From positions 28,091 through 92,090 of the forward strand of contig CAYWVF010000009.1 in NCBI GenBank assembly GCA_964461815.1: a stretch of DNA of 64,000 nt, read 5' to 3'. A program made the position numbers and the translations under genes. Source of the stretch: JAAZBA01 sp964461815. GTDB taxonomy: Bacteria; Bacillota; Clostridia; Oscillospirales; QAMX01. How positions within the stretch are numbered: the first letter of the stretch is position 1; every line of letters starts with the position of its first letter. Below, one piece after another: positions 8,656-18,042 of the stretch. Under the pieces are notes generated by a model that was not told the origin of the DNA, searched no databases, and was given only the letters and a program-made list of their open reading frames with translations.

Positions 8656-9120
8656 CTACTTCTTCTCGTTCTGCTCCTTAAGCAGGTCACGTATCTCCGT
8701 AAGTAAAACCTCTTCCTTTGACGGCTCCGGAGGTGCCTTTGGAGCTTCCTCCTTCTTACGTCTGAACTTGTTGATGAGCTTGACCATCACGAATATCACG
8801 AAAGCGATGATGATGAAGTCAACAATAGTCTGAATGAATACTCCGTACGCTATCGCTACAGGCTCTCCGCCGTTCACGGGCGTGATCGGAGCTGTTGTCA
8901 GAGTCGAGAAATTGATACCGCCGAGTATAAGACCGACAAGAGGCATTATAATGTCGTTTACGAGCGATGAAACTATTTTAGAGAACGCTCCGCCGACGAT
9001 AACACCGACTGCCATATCCACTACGTTGCCGCGTGATATGAATTCCTTGAACTCCTTCATAAACTTAGCTGCCACCTTTAATTCCCCCTCAAGTTTTTTG
9101 TTTTTTATCACCTTTTTCAT
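8656..9120 (-). CDS. mscL: Large-conductance mechanosensitive channel MscL
   Basis: A membrane channel that releases solutes during osmotic downshock. The first helix has the signature FKEFISRGNVVDMAVGVIVG and the second ends FVMVKLINKF; the C-terminal bundle reads TKEE-like, here SKEEVLLTEIRDLLKEQ, almost as in E. coli. The N-terminus is uncertain: TTG at 9135 would overlap parB, ATG 9120 is used here, and an internal ATG near 9060 would give the classic MscL N-terminus. The extra 20 residues between these are basic (VIKNKKLEGELK). It follows parB closely. Confidence 0.95.
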   Translation of the reverse strand: MKKVIKNKKLEGELKVAAKFMKEFKEFISRGNVVDMAVGVIVGGAFSKIVSSLVNDIIMPLVGLILGGINFSTLTTAPITPVNGGEPVAIAYGVFIQTIVDFIIIAFVIFVMVKLINKFRRKKEEAPKAPPEPSKEEVLLTEIRDLLKEQNEKK

Positions 9121-9124
9121 AAAA

Positions 9125-9973
9125 TTACGCTCCAAACAATTTTAAAAGCTCGTTGAGGTCACTGTCGCCGTAGTATTCTATCGTCAGAGTACCCTTGCGG
9201 CGTCCGTTCTTTATCACGACACGTCTGCCTATGTGCTCCGATACCGTCTTTGCCGTCTCGTCGTAGTAGTCTACGCTGACCTTTTCCTGCTCCTTGACCT
9301 TTTTAGGCTCTTCATTTTTAATATTTTTTACTATTTTTTCTATCTCACGTACAGATATGCCCTCGCTTACGCATTTATCCGCAAGCTCGTCTATCTTATC
9401 ATTATCCGACAACGACAGCAGCACCTTTGCATGACCCTCGGACAGATCACCGTCCGCTACAAGGTCACGTGTATGCTCGGGAAGTGTCAGGAGTCGAAGT
9501 GAGTTTGCAACTGACGGACGTGATTTTCCGACAAGCCTTGCAGTCTCCTCCTGTGTCATGCCGGAAGTAGTCATAAGGTGACTGTAGCCCAGTGCCTCCT
9601 CCATCGGATTCAGATCCTCACGCTGCAAATTCTCGACCAGCGCAAGCACTCCGCTCTTTACATCGTCGGCATCGAGCACCACAGCATCCACTACCGTGAG
9701 CTTTGCAAGCCTCGATGCACGCCAGCGGCGTTCACCGGAGATTATCTCATACCGTCCGTCAGCCTTTTCACGCACTATGATAGGCTGAAGCAGACCGTGC
9801 TCACTGATCGACTCTGCCAGTGATTCGAGTGCCTCCTCTTTAAATTCCTTTCTCGGCTGATTCGGGTTAGGCTCTATCTCGCTCAAACGCAGCTTTCTCA
9901 CCTTGTTCTGTTCGAGCATTGCAACTTCCTCGCCAAACAATGCCGAAAGACCCTTTCCCAGGCCTTTAGCCAT
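9125..9973 (-). CDS. parB: Chromosome partitioning protein ParB/Spo0J
   Basis: A 282-residue CTP-dependent DNA clamp that loads at parS sites near the origin and recruits ParA and SMC. The N-terminal box (MAKGLGKGLSALFGE), the GERRWRA loop of the CTPase domain, NPMEEALGY and a central helix-turn-helix (TQEETARLVGKSRPSVANSL) are all present, followed by a C-terminal dimerisation segment. It is the gene after parA. No canonical parS sequence was spotted by eye in the window. Confidence 0.96.
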   Translation of the reverse strand: MAKGLGKGLSALFGEEVAMLEQNKVRKLRLSEIEPNPNQPRKEFKEEALESLAESISEHGLLQPIIVREKADGRYEIISGERRWRASRLAKLTVVDAVVLDADDVKSGVLALVENLQREDLNPMEEALGYSHLMTTSGMTQEETARLVGKSRPSVANSLRLLTLPEHTRDLVADGDLSEGHAKVLLSLSDNDKIDELADKCVSEGISVREIEKIVKNIKNEEPKKVKEQEKVSVDYYDETAKTVSEHIGRRVVIKNGRRKGTLTIEYYGDSDLNELLKLFGA

Positions 9974-10000
9974 GTCTTATCTCCCCTTTTAGATAGGATT

Positions 10001-10759
10001 TTATGTATTTCTCATAATAATATATTCCGCTGCCTTTTTATAGCACTTACTGCCCTTTGAGGCTGCATCATAGTGCGTTACAGGCATACCGTGACTCGGA
10101 GCCTCGCTCAGTCTCACGTTTCTCGGCACTACCATCGGCATCACGTTCTTTCCGAAGTGACGCTTTACCTCGGTACATACCTGTGCGGATAAATTTGTCC
10201 TGCTGTCAAACATCGTCAGCAGTATACCCTCAAGCTCTATATCTGGATTTATCGTATCCTTTACCGTCCTCACCGTATTCATGAGCTGACTCAGACCCTC
10301 AAGTGCATAATACTCACATTGCAGCGGTATAAGTACACTGTCACATGCCACGAGTGCATTCAGTGTCAGAAGCCCAAGCGACGGAGGGCAGTCTATGATG
10401 ATGAAATCGTATTCGAATATCACGCTTGAAAGCGCTTTTTTCAGAAGCTTCTCACGCTCAGGATAGTCTACTATCCCTATCTCCGCACCTGCAAGCTGTA
10501 TCGATGAGGGAAGCACGTCGCAGTAATCTGTCTTTATCACCGCATCCTTTATCGGGCAGCCGTCCACAAGCACGTCGTACATGCTCTTATCCACATTATC
10601 CTGCTCGATTCCCAGTCCCGACGTAGCGTTTGACTGAGGATCGCAGTCTATCAGCATCGTGCGCTTACCGCTAAGTGCCAGCGCAGCGGCGAGATTCACG
10701 CTCGTCGTCGTCTTTCCCACGCCGCCCTTCTGGTTGGCGACAGCGATGATCTTACCCAA
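10001..10759 (-). CDS. parA: Chromosome partitioning ATPase ParA/Soj
   Basis: A 252-residue deviant Walker ATPase that works with ParB to segregate origins. It has the ParA Walker A box KGGVGKTT near residue 11, DCDPQSNAT, and DFIIIDCPPSLG as Walker B. The start is TTG at 10759 with GGAG eight bases upstream; that ribosome site lies inside the end of the GH3 lipoprotein gene, whose stop is two bases away. Placement downstream of gyrA is unusual, since soj-spo0J normally sits on the rnpA/gidB side of the origin in Firmicutes. Confidence 0.96.
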   Translation of the reverse strand: MGKIIAVANQKGGVGKTTTSVNLAAALALSGKRTMLIDCDPQSNATSGLGIEQDNVDKSMYDVLVDGCPIKDAVIKTDYCDVLPSSIQLAGAEIGIVDYPEREKLLKKALSSVIFEYDFIIIDCPPSLGLLTLNALVACDSVLIPLQCEYYALEGLSQLMNTVRTVKDTINPDIELEGILLTMFDSRTNLSAQVCTEVKRHFGKNVMPMVVPRNVRLSEAPSHGMPVTHYDAASKGSKCYKKAAEYIIMRNT

Positions 10760-10761
10760 TG

Positions 10762-12003
10762 TTATTTCTCCAATCCAAAATAGTCAAGCTTCAAGCTTAT
10801 TATCCTCAAAACCGCCGTATCTATCGTATCGATCGACAGCGTACCGTCCCTTGCTGCACTGAGCACCAGATCATACGCTTCATTTTGCAGCTCGTAATCC
10901 TCCGAAGCGCATACGAGATCGGCACCTGCCATTATCGCCATCAAAGATGCCTTTGCTACCCCGTAGGTATCGCTCACTGCCTTCATGTCCATGCTGTCGG
11001 TGATGATAAGACCGTCATACTCGAGCTCATCTCTGATATAGCTCATCACCTCACCAGACAGTGACGCAGGCAGTCCGTCCTCCGACAACGCCGGAGCTAC
11101 GATATGCGCTACCATCATCAGCTTACAGCCTGCTTCTATCGCAGCCTTGAACGGTACAAGCTCGACCTCCTCGAGCCTTTCCATATCATGCTCAAGTACA
11201 GGCAGCTCATAGTGACTGTCCTCTGTGGTATCGCCGTGACCGGGGAAGTGCTTGACACATGCAAGCAGCCCCCCATCGGTCAAGCCGTCCATAAAGGCAC
11301 ATCCGATATTAGTCACAGTCATCGGGTCATTTCCAAATGCGCGGTCGCCGATGACCGTATTATTTATATTTGTGAATACATCAAGCACAGGAGCGGTATC
11401 GCAGGTTATCCCAAGCTCACGCATGTCCTCAGCTGCACCAAAAGCAAGCTCGTACACATCCTCGCTTTTCATCATCCCCATCTCCCTTGCAGTCGGCAGA
11501 TACGTGATGCCGTCCTTTATACGGCGCACACGTCCTCCCTCCTGGTCTATGAAGATGAACGGAGAAAGACCTGTATTGTCCGATATAACACGAGCGGTGT
11601 CGAGGTTCAGCTGCTTTATTTTCTCTATATCCTTTGTAGACTTACCGAAAAGGAAGGTATTTCCGAAATACCGCTCTGTCAGCTGCGCTGCGTCAGCCTC
11701 GCTAAGCTCCTCACCTGCAAGAGGTATCGTAAAAAGCTGACCTATTTTCTGCTCCAGTGTCATAGATTCAAGCAGCCTAAGTGCGGTGTCTTCATCCTCC
11801 ACATCATTCTCATGCTTAGTCTCGTCCTGCTCTGCCTTGTCTGTCGTCTCCTGCTTCGTGTCCGCAGTCTCATCATTTTTCTTTATCGACGGCAGAACAG
11901 ACTCACCTGCCGGTGTATCCTGCCTTGTCTCATGCTCCTGCACCTGAGCTGTACAGCCTGTCAGCAGCATGAATATCAGCATAAAGCAAATCAATCTTCT
12001 CAT
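10762..12003 (-). CDS. GH3 beta-N-acetylhexosaminidase-like lipoprotein (NagZ type)
   Basis: A 413-residue lipoprotein: signal sequence and lipobox LLTGC at about residues 13-17, a charged low-complexity spacer to about residue 75, then a GH3 TIM barrel. The NagZ-type Asp-His loop KHFPGHGDTTEDSH and the nucleophile strand GLIITDSMDMKAV are intact, as are FIDQEGGRVRR and IGDRAFG. Family members remove GlcNAc from muropeptides or chitin-like ends outside the cell. It sits between gyrA and parA in the same direction, with gaps of only a few bases, so it is likely read through from upstream. Confidence 0.9.
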   Translation of the reverse strand: MRRLICFMLIFMLLTGCTAQVQEHETRQDTPAGESVLPSIKKNDETADTKQETTDKAEQDETKHENDVEDEDTALRLLESMTLEQKIGQLFTIPLAGEELSEADAAQLTERYFGNTFLFGKSTKDIEKIKQLNLDTARVISDNTGLSPFIFIDQEGGRVRRIKDGITYLPTAREMGMMKSEDVYELAFGAAEDMRELGITCDTAPVLDVFTNINNTVIGDRAFGNDPMTVTNIGCAFMDGLTDGGLLACVKHFPGHGDTTEDSHYELPVLEHDMERLEEVELVPFKAAIEAGCKLMMVAHIVAPALSEDGLPASLSGEVMSYIRDELEYDGLIITDSMDMKAVSDTYGVAKASLMAIMAGADLVCASEDYELQNEAYDLVLSAARDGTLSIDTIDTAVLRIISLKLDYFGLEK

Positions 12004-12008
12004 AGAAA

Positions 12009-14456
12009 TTACTGTGCGTTATCCTCTTTTTCCTCCGCAGAAACTGTCTCTATATCAATGACTCTCGTCTCCTCGTTTGCACGCATGAGAATAACACCCT
12101 GACTCGATCTTCCGCACAGACGGATATCGGCTGCCGGTACACGTATCATGATGCCGCCGTCTGTTATCAGCATAACATCCTCGTCCTCACTTATGACACG
12201 AATGCCTGTAAGCAGTCCTGTTTTATCCGTGATATCGTGGCAGGCTACACCGTGACCGCCTCTGTGCTTCGGATTATACTCGTTCACGCTCGTTCTCTTA
12301 CCGAAGCCGCGCTCTGTGACTGTCAATATCTGATCTCCGCTGTTTACCGCAACAGCACCTACGACGTAATCATCATCTCTGAGTGCGATGCCCCTTACAC
12401 CTGCCGCAGTACGTCCCATTACACGTACCTCATCCTCGTTGAATCTGATAGCGTAGCCCGTATGCGTAGCTATCATTACGTCACTGCCGCCGCTTGTCAG
12501 CAATACGCTTATCAAAGCATCATCCTCACGCAGAACAAGTGCCTTAAGTCCTGCTTTTCTGATATTTTCGAACTCACTCAGCTCGATGCGCTTGATAACG
12601 CCGGCTCTTGTTACGAATACAAGATTATGATACGAATCGAAGTCAGTGATCGGGAGCATAGCCGTGACCTTTTCATCCGCTTCAAGCTGCAGCAGATTTA
12701 CAAGGTTAGTACCCTTAGAGGTACGTCCGGCATGGGGAACCTGATAGCCTTTAAGCCTGTATACTCGGCCCTTATCCGTGAAGAAGAGTATATGGTTATG
12801 GGTCATAGCCACGAACATCGTAGTCACAATATCCTCCTCACGCGTTGTCATGGCGGTTATGCCCTTACCTCCGCGCTTTTGTGTTTTATATGCGTCCGTC
12901 GGCAGACGCTTGATATAGCCGTGTCTTGTGAGAGTGTACACGCTCTCCTCATTCTCGATAAGATCCTCAATATCAAGCTCGTCATCAACAAGCTCTATCT
13001 GTGTACGGCGCTCATCCGCATAAGCATTGCGTACCTCACGAAGCTCCTTCTTTACTATGCCGTAGATCAGCTCATCGGAGGCGACTATTCTTTCAAACTC
13101 AGCTATCTTCGCATACAGATCGTCCAGCTCATTGTTTATCTTGTCACGCTCCAAGCCTGTCAAACGGCCGAGACGCATGTCAACTATAGCCTGAGTCTGC
13201 TCATCCGACAGACTAAAGCGCTCAGCGAGACGTTCCTTAGCAAGAGCCTCGTTTTTCGATGAGCGAAGTATGTTCACTACCTCATCGATATTGTCAACTG
13301 CGATCTTAAGACCCTCTAAAATGTGCGCTCTCTTCTTCGCACGCTTGAGATCGAACATCGTGCGGCGCTTTACAACATCATGCTGGAACGAAACGTAATT
13401 GTCGAGCATCTCACGCAGTGAAAGCACCTTAGGAGCACCGTCAACGAGTGCAAGCATGATAGCCGAGAAATTTTCCTCGAGAGGTGTGTATGAATAAAGC
13501 TGATTGAGTATGACCTGAGGGTTCGCCTCACGCTTCAGCTCTATGACTATTTTAAGACCCTTTCTGTCCGAATGGTCGGAAAGGTATGAGATACCGTCTA
13601 TCCTCTTGTCCTTTACGAGATCGGCAATGCTCTCGACAAGACGCAGCTTATTTACTCCGTATGGTATTTCGGTTATGATTATCTGATATTTACCCGGTGA
13701 ATGCTCCTCGATCTCGCACTTTGAGCGTACCTTTATCTTGCCTCGGCCTGTAGCATATGCCGCACGGATGCCGGCACGACCGACTATAGTACCGCCTGTC
13801 GGGAAATCCGGGCCCTTGATGAACTCCATCAGCTCATCGAGCGTAGCCTCTGGATTATCTATAACGTAGCACGCAGCGTCTATGACCTCACCGAGGTTGT
13901 GAGGCGGAATGTTCGTAGCCATACCTACGGCAATACCCGTAGAGCCGTTCAGAAGCAGGTTCGGCATTCTCGACGGCAGCACCTCAGGCTCCTTGTAGCG
14001 TCCGTCGTAGTTCGGTACGAAGTTTACAGTGTCCTTTTCGATATCCTCCATAAGCTCGGTCGAGATCTTCGACATACGAGCCTCGGTATAACGCATAGCG
14101 GCAGGCGGATCACCGTCAAGTGAGCCGAAGTTACCGTGACCGTCTACGAGAGGGTAGCGCATGGAGAAGTCCTGAGCAAGTCTTACGAGCGCATCATAGA
14201 CGGAAGCATCGCCGTGAGGATGAAAATATTTAAGCACGTCACCGACAGTAGCGGCTGACTTCGAATGCTGCTTGTCCGGGGTAAGGCCGGAGGAATACAT
14301 ACTGTAGAGTATGCGGCGGTGAACAGGCTTCAAGCCGTCACGCACGTCCGGCAGTGCTCTTGCCACGATTACCGACATCGAATAATCGATAAAAGAGGTC
14401 TTCATCTCCTTTTCTATATCAACGTCGATTACATTTTTTGTGAAATTATCCATCAT
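12009..14456 (-). CDS. gyrA: DNA gyrase subunit A
   Basis: The DNA-cleaving subunit of gyrase, 815 residues. It has the N-terminal winged-helix domain with catalytic Tyr in AAMRYTEARMSK, the coiled-coil tower, and a six-bladed C-terminal wrapping domain with a GyrA box reading QKRGGKG. In the quinolone-determining segment (HPHGDASVYDALV) the residue matching E. coli Ser83 is Ala, while the Asp matching Asp87 is kept. ATG 14456 follows AAAAGGA; a TTG just upstream is less likely. It lies 16 bases after gyrB. Confidence 0.98.
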   Translation of the reverse strand: MMDNFTKNVIDVDIEKEMKTSFIDYSMSVIVARALPDVRDGLKPVHRRILYSMYSSGLTPDKQHSKSAATVGDVLKYFHPHGDASVYDALVRLAQDFSMRYPLVDGHGNFGSLDGDPPAAMRYTEARMSKISTELMEDIEKDTVNFVPNYDGRYKEPEVLPSRMPNLLLNGSTGIAVGMATNIPPHNLGEVIDAACYVIDNPEATLDELMEFIKGPDFPTGGTIVGRAGIRAAYATGRGKIKVRSKCEIEEHSPGKYQIIITEIPYGVNKLRLVESIADLVKDKRIDGISYLSDHSDRKGLKIVIELKREANPQVILNQLYSYTPLEENFSAIMLALVDGAPKVLSLREMLDNYVSFQHDVVKRRTMFDLKRAKKRAHILEGLKIAVDNIDEVVNILRSSKNEALAKERLAERFSLSDEQTQAIVDMRLGRLTGLERDKINNELDDLYAKIAEFERIVASDELIYGIVKKELREVRNAYADERRTQIELVDDELDIEDLIENEESVYTLTRHGYIKRLPTDAYKTQKRGGKGITAMTTREEDIVTTMFVAMTHNHILFFTDKGRVYRLKGYQVPHAGRTSKGTNLVNLLQLEADEKVTAMLPITDFDSYHNLVFVTRAGVIKRIELSEFENIRKAGLKALVLREDDALISVLLTSGGSDVMIATHTGYAIRFNEDEVRVMGRTAAGVRGIALRDDDYVVGAVAVNSGDQILTVTERGFGKRTSVNEYNPKHRGGHGVACHDITDKTGLLTGIRVISEDEDVMLITDGGIMIRVPAADIRLCGRSSQGVILMRANEETRVIDIETVSAEEKEDNAQ

Positions 14457-14475
14457 CAAAATCCTTTTCTATCAA

Positions 14476-16410
14476 TTAAGCGTCCAGATTCGTTACATAT
14501 TTCGCATTCTGCTCGATAAACTCACGTCTCGGCTCTACCTTTTCACCCATGAGTATCGTGAAGGTCTCGTCTGCGCTCGCAGCATCCTCCATCGTCACCT
14601 TACGCATGACACGTGTCTCGGGATCCATCGTAGTTTCCCAAAGCTGACCTGGGTCCATCTCACCGAGACCCTTGTAGCGCTGGATATCGAGCTCATCTCC
14701 GTGCTCCGCTCTTACAGCCTCAAGCTCGGGATCACTGTAGCAGTATGCAATGAACTTTTTACCCTTGGATACCTTGTACAGCGGAGGCTGAGCAAGGTAG
14801 AGGTAGCCTCTGTCGATCAGAGGACGCATGAATCTGAAGAAGAACGTCATAAGCAGACAGCGGATATGTGAGCCGTCAACGTCGGCATCCGCCATTATTA
14901 TAACTCTGTGGTAGCGAAGCTTCTCCTCGTTAAAATCATTGCCGACACCTGCACCGAGCGCAAGCACTACGGGCATGAGCTTGTCATTGCCATATACCTT
15001 GTCGAGCCTTGACTTCTCAACGTTGAGCATCTTGCCCCAAAGAGGGAGTATAGCCTGATAAGCACTGTCACGACCGCCCTTTGCACTGCCGCCTGCACTA
15101 TCACCCTCAACTATAAATATCTCACACTTCGCAGGATCACGGTCACGGCAGTCCCAGAGCTTGCCCGGCATCGATGCACCGTCAAGAGCCGACTTTCTGC
15201 GTGTCGCCTCTCTCGCCTTCTTCGCAGCCTCACGAGCTCTTGAAGCCGTGAGCACCTTGTCGAGTATGGCCTTTGCTATCGGCGGATTCTCCTCGAAGAA
15301 GTCGCCGAGCTTTTCCGTGACTATGCTGTCCACGAGTGTACGCATCTCGGCATTGCCGAGCTTCGTCTTTGTCTGACCCTCGAATTGAGCCTCCATAAGC
15401 TTGACCGATATGACAGCACACAGACCCTCACGAGTGTCTTCACCCGTAAGATTCTTATCCTCAGCCTTTAATATCTTGTATTTTCTCGCATAATCGTTTA
15501 TGACCTTGGTCAGAGCGGTCTTGAAGCCTGTCTCATGCATACCGCCCTCGGTGGTCTTTATGTTGTTGGCAAAGGAGAGTATCAGCTCGTTGTAGGAATC
15601 CTCCGCATATTGCATTGCGATCTCGGCAGAGCAGTCAGCCTTCTCGCCCTTGATATAAATAACATTCGAATGGAGCGGAGTCTTAGTGCGGTTCATTCGC
15701 TCAACAAAGGAGCGTATACCGCCATCGTATTTCATAGCCTTAACTACAGGCTCTTCCTCGTTACGCTTGTCCGTAAGTGTGATCGCAAGCCCTGCATTCA
15801 GGAAAGCCTGCTCACGAAGCCTCGTTTCGAGAGTGTCGAAGTCGAACACTACCTCGTCGAATATCTCCGCATCCGGCTTAAAGCGTACAGTCGTACCTGT
15901 GCGGTCGGTGTCTCCTATCTCCTTTATGTCACAAAGCTTTGCACCGCGTGAAAACTTCATGTACTTTATCTTCTCGCCCGTGTATACCTCGACCTCAAGC
16001 CACTCGGACAGCGCGTTGACAACGCTCGCACCTACGCCGTGAAGACCGCCCGATACCTTGTAGCCGCCTCCGCCGAACTTACCTCCTGCGTGAAGCACCG
16101 TATATACTACCTCAAGCGTAGATGTACCTGTCTGGTGATGCTTCTCCGTAGGGATGCCTCGGCCGTTGTCGCATACCTCGACTATATTTCCCGGCAGCAG
16201 CGTCACCTCGATGTGAGTACATACTCCGGCAAGTGATTCGTCTATTGCATTATCTACTATTTCGTATACAAGATGATGAAGTCCCGAAACGGAGGTTGAG
16301 CCGATGTACATGCCCGGTCTTTTTCTTACCGCCTCCAGACCCTCCAGCACCTGTATCTGCGATTCGTCGTATGCTTCCGTTACCTTTAAATCCATTGAAA
16401 TTTCGTCCAA
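14476..16410 (-). CDS. gyrB: DNA gyrase subunit B
   Basis: The ATPase subunit of gyrase, 644 residues. The GHKL ATP site is visible in VDNAIDES, VCDNGRGIP and VSGGLHGVGASVVNALS, and the TOPRIM metal site in IVEGDSAGGSA and MADADVDGSHI. The end (REFIEQNAKYVTNLDA) matches the family. The likely start is TTG at 16410, ten bases after GGAGG; the next in-frame ATG (16395) is far from that site. It follows remB and precedes gyrA as in Bacillus. Confidence 0.98.
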   Translation of the reverse strand: MDEISMDLKVTEAYDESQIQVLEGLEAVRKRPGMYIGSTSVSGLHHLVYEIVDNAIDESLAGVCTHIEVTLLPGNIVEVCDNGRGIPTEKHHQTGTSTLEVVYTVLHAGGKFGGGGYKVSGGLHGVGASVVNALSEWLEVEVYTGEKIKYMKFSRGAKLCDIKEIGDTDRTGTTVRFKPDAEIFDEVVFDFDTLETRLREQAFLNAGLAITLTDKRNEEEPVVKAMKYDGGIRSFVERMNRTKTPLHSNVIYIKGEKADCSAEIAMQYAEDSYNELILSFANNIKTTEGGMHETGFKTALTKVINDYARKYKILKAEDKNLTGEDTREGLCAVISVKLMEAQFEGQTKTKLGNAEMRTLVDSIVTEKLGDFFEENPPIAKAILDKVLTASRAREAAKKAREATRRKSALDGASMPGKLWDCRDRDPAKCEIFIVEGDSAGGSAKGGRDSAYQAILPLWGKMLNVEKSRLDKVYGNDKLMPVVLALGAGVGNDFNEEKLRYHRVIIMADADVDGSHIRCLLMTFFFRFMRPLIDRGYLYLAQPPLYKVSKGKKFIAYCYSDPELEAVRAEHGDELDIQRYKGLGEMDPGQLWETTMDPETRVMRKVTMEDAASADETFTILMGEKVEPRREFIEQNAKYVTNLDA

Positions 16411-16430
16411 AATGATTCTTCCTCCAATAT

Positions 16431-16721
16431 TCAGTCGTTATCATCAATGCTAAGGCTTCCCTTCGAGCGCTTGAGCAGTGTCTGCGGCGATATCTGCGAT
16501 ATATACACCGCATATGATTTGTTTCTCTTACAATTATTGACTTTATTACATAATATAAACGATTTCGGCAGGTTTGAGGTCACATTTATTACCTTTTTTT
16601 CCTTTTCCGAGATAGTCAGAAAATTACGTGTGGACTCCGCTACCGTAGACGTGTCCAGGTCGAAAACTCCGATTATCTCGTCACCGTGTACTATAACGTC
16701 CTGCCCTAAATGAAGATACAT
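16431..16721 (-). CDS. remB: DUF370 extracellular matrix regulator RemB
   Basis: A 96-residue member of the DUF370 (RemA/RemB) family, small DNA-binding regulators of biofilm matrix genes in Bacillus. It begins MYLHLGQDVIVHGDEIIGVFD-like, as the family does, and has FDLDTSTVAESTRNFL; the C-terminal tail is longer and basic. Its place between recF and gyrB is the conserved site of yaaB/remB. A polysaccharide operon lies in the same window, but no link can be shown from sequence. Confidence 0.88.
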   Translation of the reverse strand: MYLHLGQDVIVHGDEIIGVFDLDTSTVAESTRNFLTISEKEKKVINVTSNLPKSFILCNKVNNCKRNKSYAVYISQISPQTLLKRSKGSLSIDDND

Positions 16722-16736
16722 ATATTTTCCTTTCCA

Positions 16737-17828
16737 TCATGTCAGCTCCGGAGGTACAAAAACTCTCACGTCAGCCGATAATTCACGTAAAAGCAGCTCC
16801 TCGTTATCACATGTGGTGATAAAAACCTGCCCCTCACCTGTCTTGTTGAGTACGTAGCTGCGCCTTTTATCATCAAGCTCGCTGAGTATGTCATCGAGCA
16901 GCATTATCGGGTATTCACCCGTGTTCTTGTAGTAGAGACTGCGCTTTGCAAGCATGAGAGAGAGCACAGCCGAGCGTATCTGACCCTGCGATGCAAAATC
17001 ACGAGCCAAAGCGCCGTTTATCATTATTTGCAGCTCGTCACGATGAGGGCCTACGAGAGATACACCGCGCTCCAGCTCGTCCGCTTTACGCTTCATGTAG
17101 GTCTCCCACATCTCAAGATATAGATTTTTTACATCCTGAGCTTCATACGGACAGCTGTAGGCGATGGATAATTTTTCACTTCCGCCCGATATTTTTTCAT
17201 GCTCCTCCGAGGCTGAAATAGAGAGCGATTCGCAGAAGCTGCGCCTATATAATATTATTCTCGCACCGTAGGCTAAAAGCTGTGAGGTGAAGTCGTCGAG
17301 CAGCTCCAGAAGTGAGCTTTTTTTGTGGTAGTCACGAAGGATGCGTGATTTTTGGAGCAGCAGTCTGTTGTATTCCGATATGCAGGAGGCGTAATTCGGC
17401 CGTATCTGGGAGATAGACGAGTCAAGAAAGCTTCGCCGCTCCGCTGCACTGCCCTTTATCAGCTCAAGATCATCCGGACAGAACGCAACACATCTGACTA
17501 AGCCTGTGATGTCAGCTCTCCTGCGCTTCTTCACACCGTTCACAGTGTAGGATTTTCTACCCTCTCTGCGGTCTATCTCGATGTGATGCTCTCTGCCGTC
17601 ACTGAACACATCACCGATGAGCTGAAAGCCGTTACAGCCGTGACGAATGAGGTCACTGTCCCTTGAGGTACGAAATGAGCCTGCACCGGTGAGGTAGTGG
17701 ATAGCCTCGATGAGGTTCGTTTTACCTACGGCATTCTGACCTCTGATTATGTTGATGGTCGGTATAGGCTCAAATGTCCTGTGCTCGTAGCTTCGAAAGT
17801 TAGTAAGCTCCAGCCTTTTGAGATGCAT
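16737..17828 (-). CDS. recF: DNA replication and repair protein RecF
   Basis: A 363-residue SMC-like ATPase that helps load RecA at gaps. Walker A reads GQNAVGKTNL near residue 35, the signature region is DFASQGQIRSAVLSLMLA, and Walker B is MLLDDILSELD. Its ATG overlaps the stop of the upstream S4 gene by one base (TAATG), a sign of translational coupling. Confidence 0.97.
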   Translation of the reverse strand: MHLKRLELTNFRSYEHRTFEPIPTINIIRGQNAVGKTNLIEAIHYLTGAGSFRTSRDSDLIRHGCNGFQLIGDVFSDGREHHIEIDRREGRKSYTVNGVKKRRRADITGLVRCVAFCPDDLELIKGSAAERRSFLDSSISQIRPNYASCISEYNRLLLQKSRILRDYHKKSSLLELLDDFTSQLLAYGARIILYRRSFCESLSISASEEHEKISGGSEKLSIAYSCPYEAQDVKNLYLEMWETYMKRKADELERGVSLVGPHRDELQIMINGALARDFASQGQIRSAVLSLMLAKRSLYYKNTGEYPIMLLDDILSELDDKRRSYVLNKTGEGQVFITTCDNEELLLRELSADVRVFVPPELT

Positions 17829-18031
17829 TATTCGACCTCGATCTCCTCACCGCGGTACAATACAATATCGCCGGGACGGAGCTTTTTACCGCGCTGAGTG
17901 CATATATTTCCGTTTACACGTATAAATCCCATCTGTATGTCATGCTTCGCCTCTCCGCCTGTATATACTACACCGGAGAATTTGAGCAGATCGTCAAGCT
18001 TTATAAATTCGGTAGTTATTTTGACCTTCAT
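17828..18031 (-). CDS. S4-domain RNA-binding protein (YaaA/RlbA-like)
   Basis: A 67-residue protein that is essentially one S4 domain: IKLDDLLKFSG, then FIRVNGNICTQRGKKLRPGD. This is the small S4 protein conserved between dnaN and recF in Firmicutes. Its precise role is not settled; a ribosome-linked function has been suggested for the Bacillus member. It overlaps recF by one base. Confidence 0.9.
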   Translation of the reverse strand: MKVKITTEFIKLDDLLKFSGVVYTGGEAKHDIQMGFIRVNGNICTQRGKKLRPGDIVLYRGEEIEVE

Positions 18032-18042
18032 AGCAGTTTACC

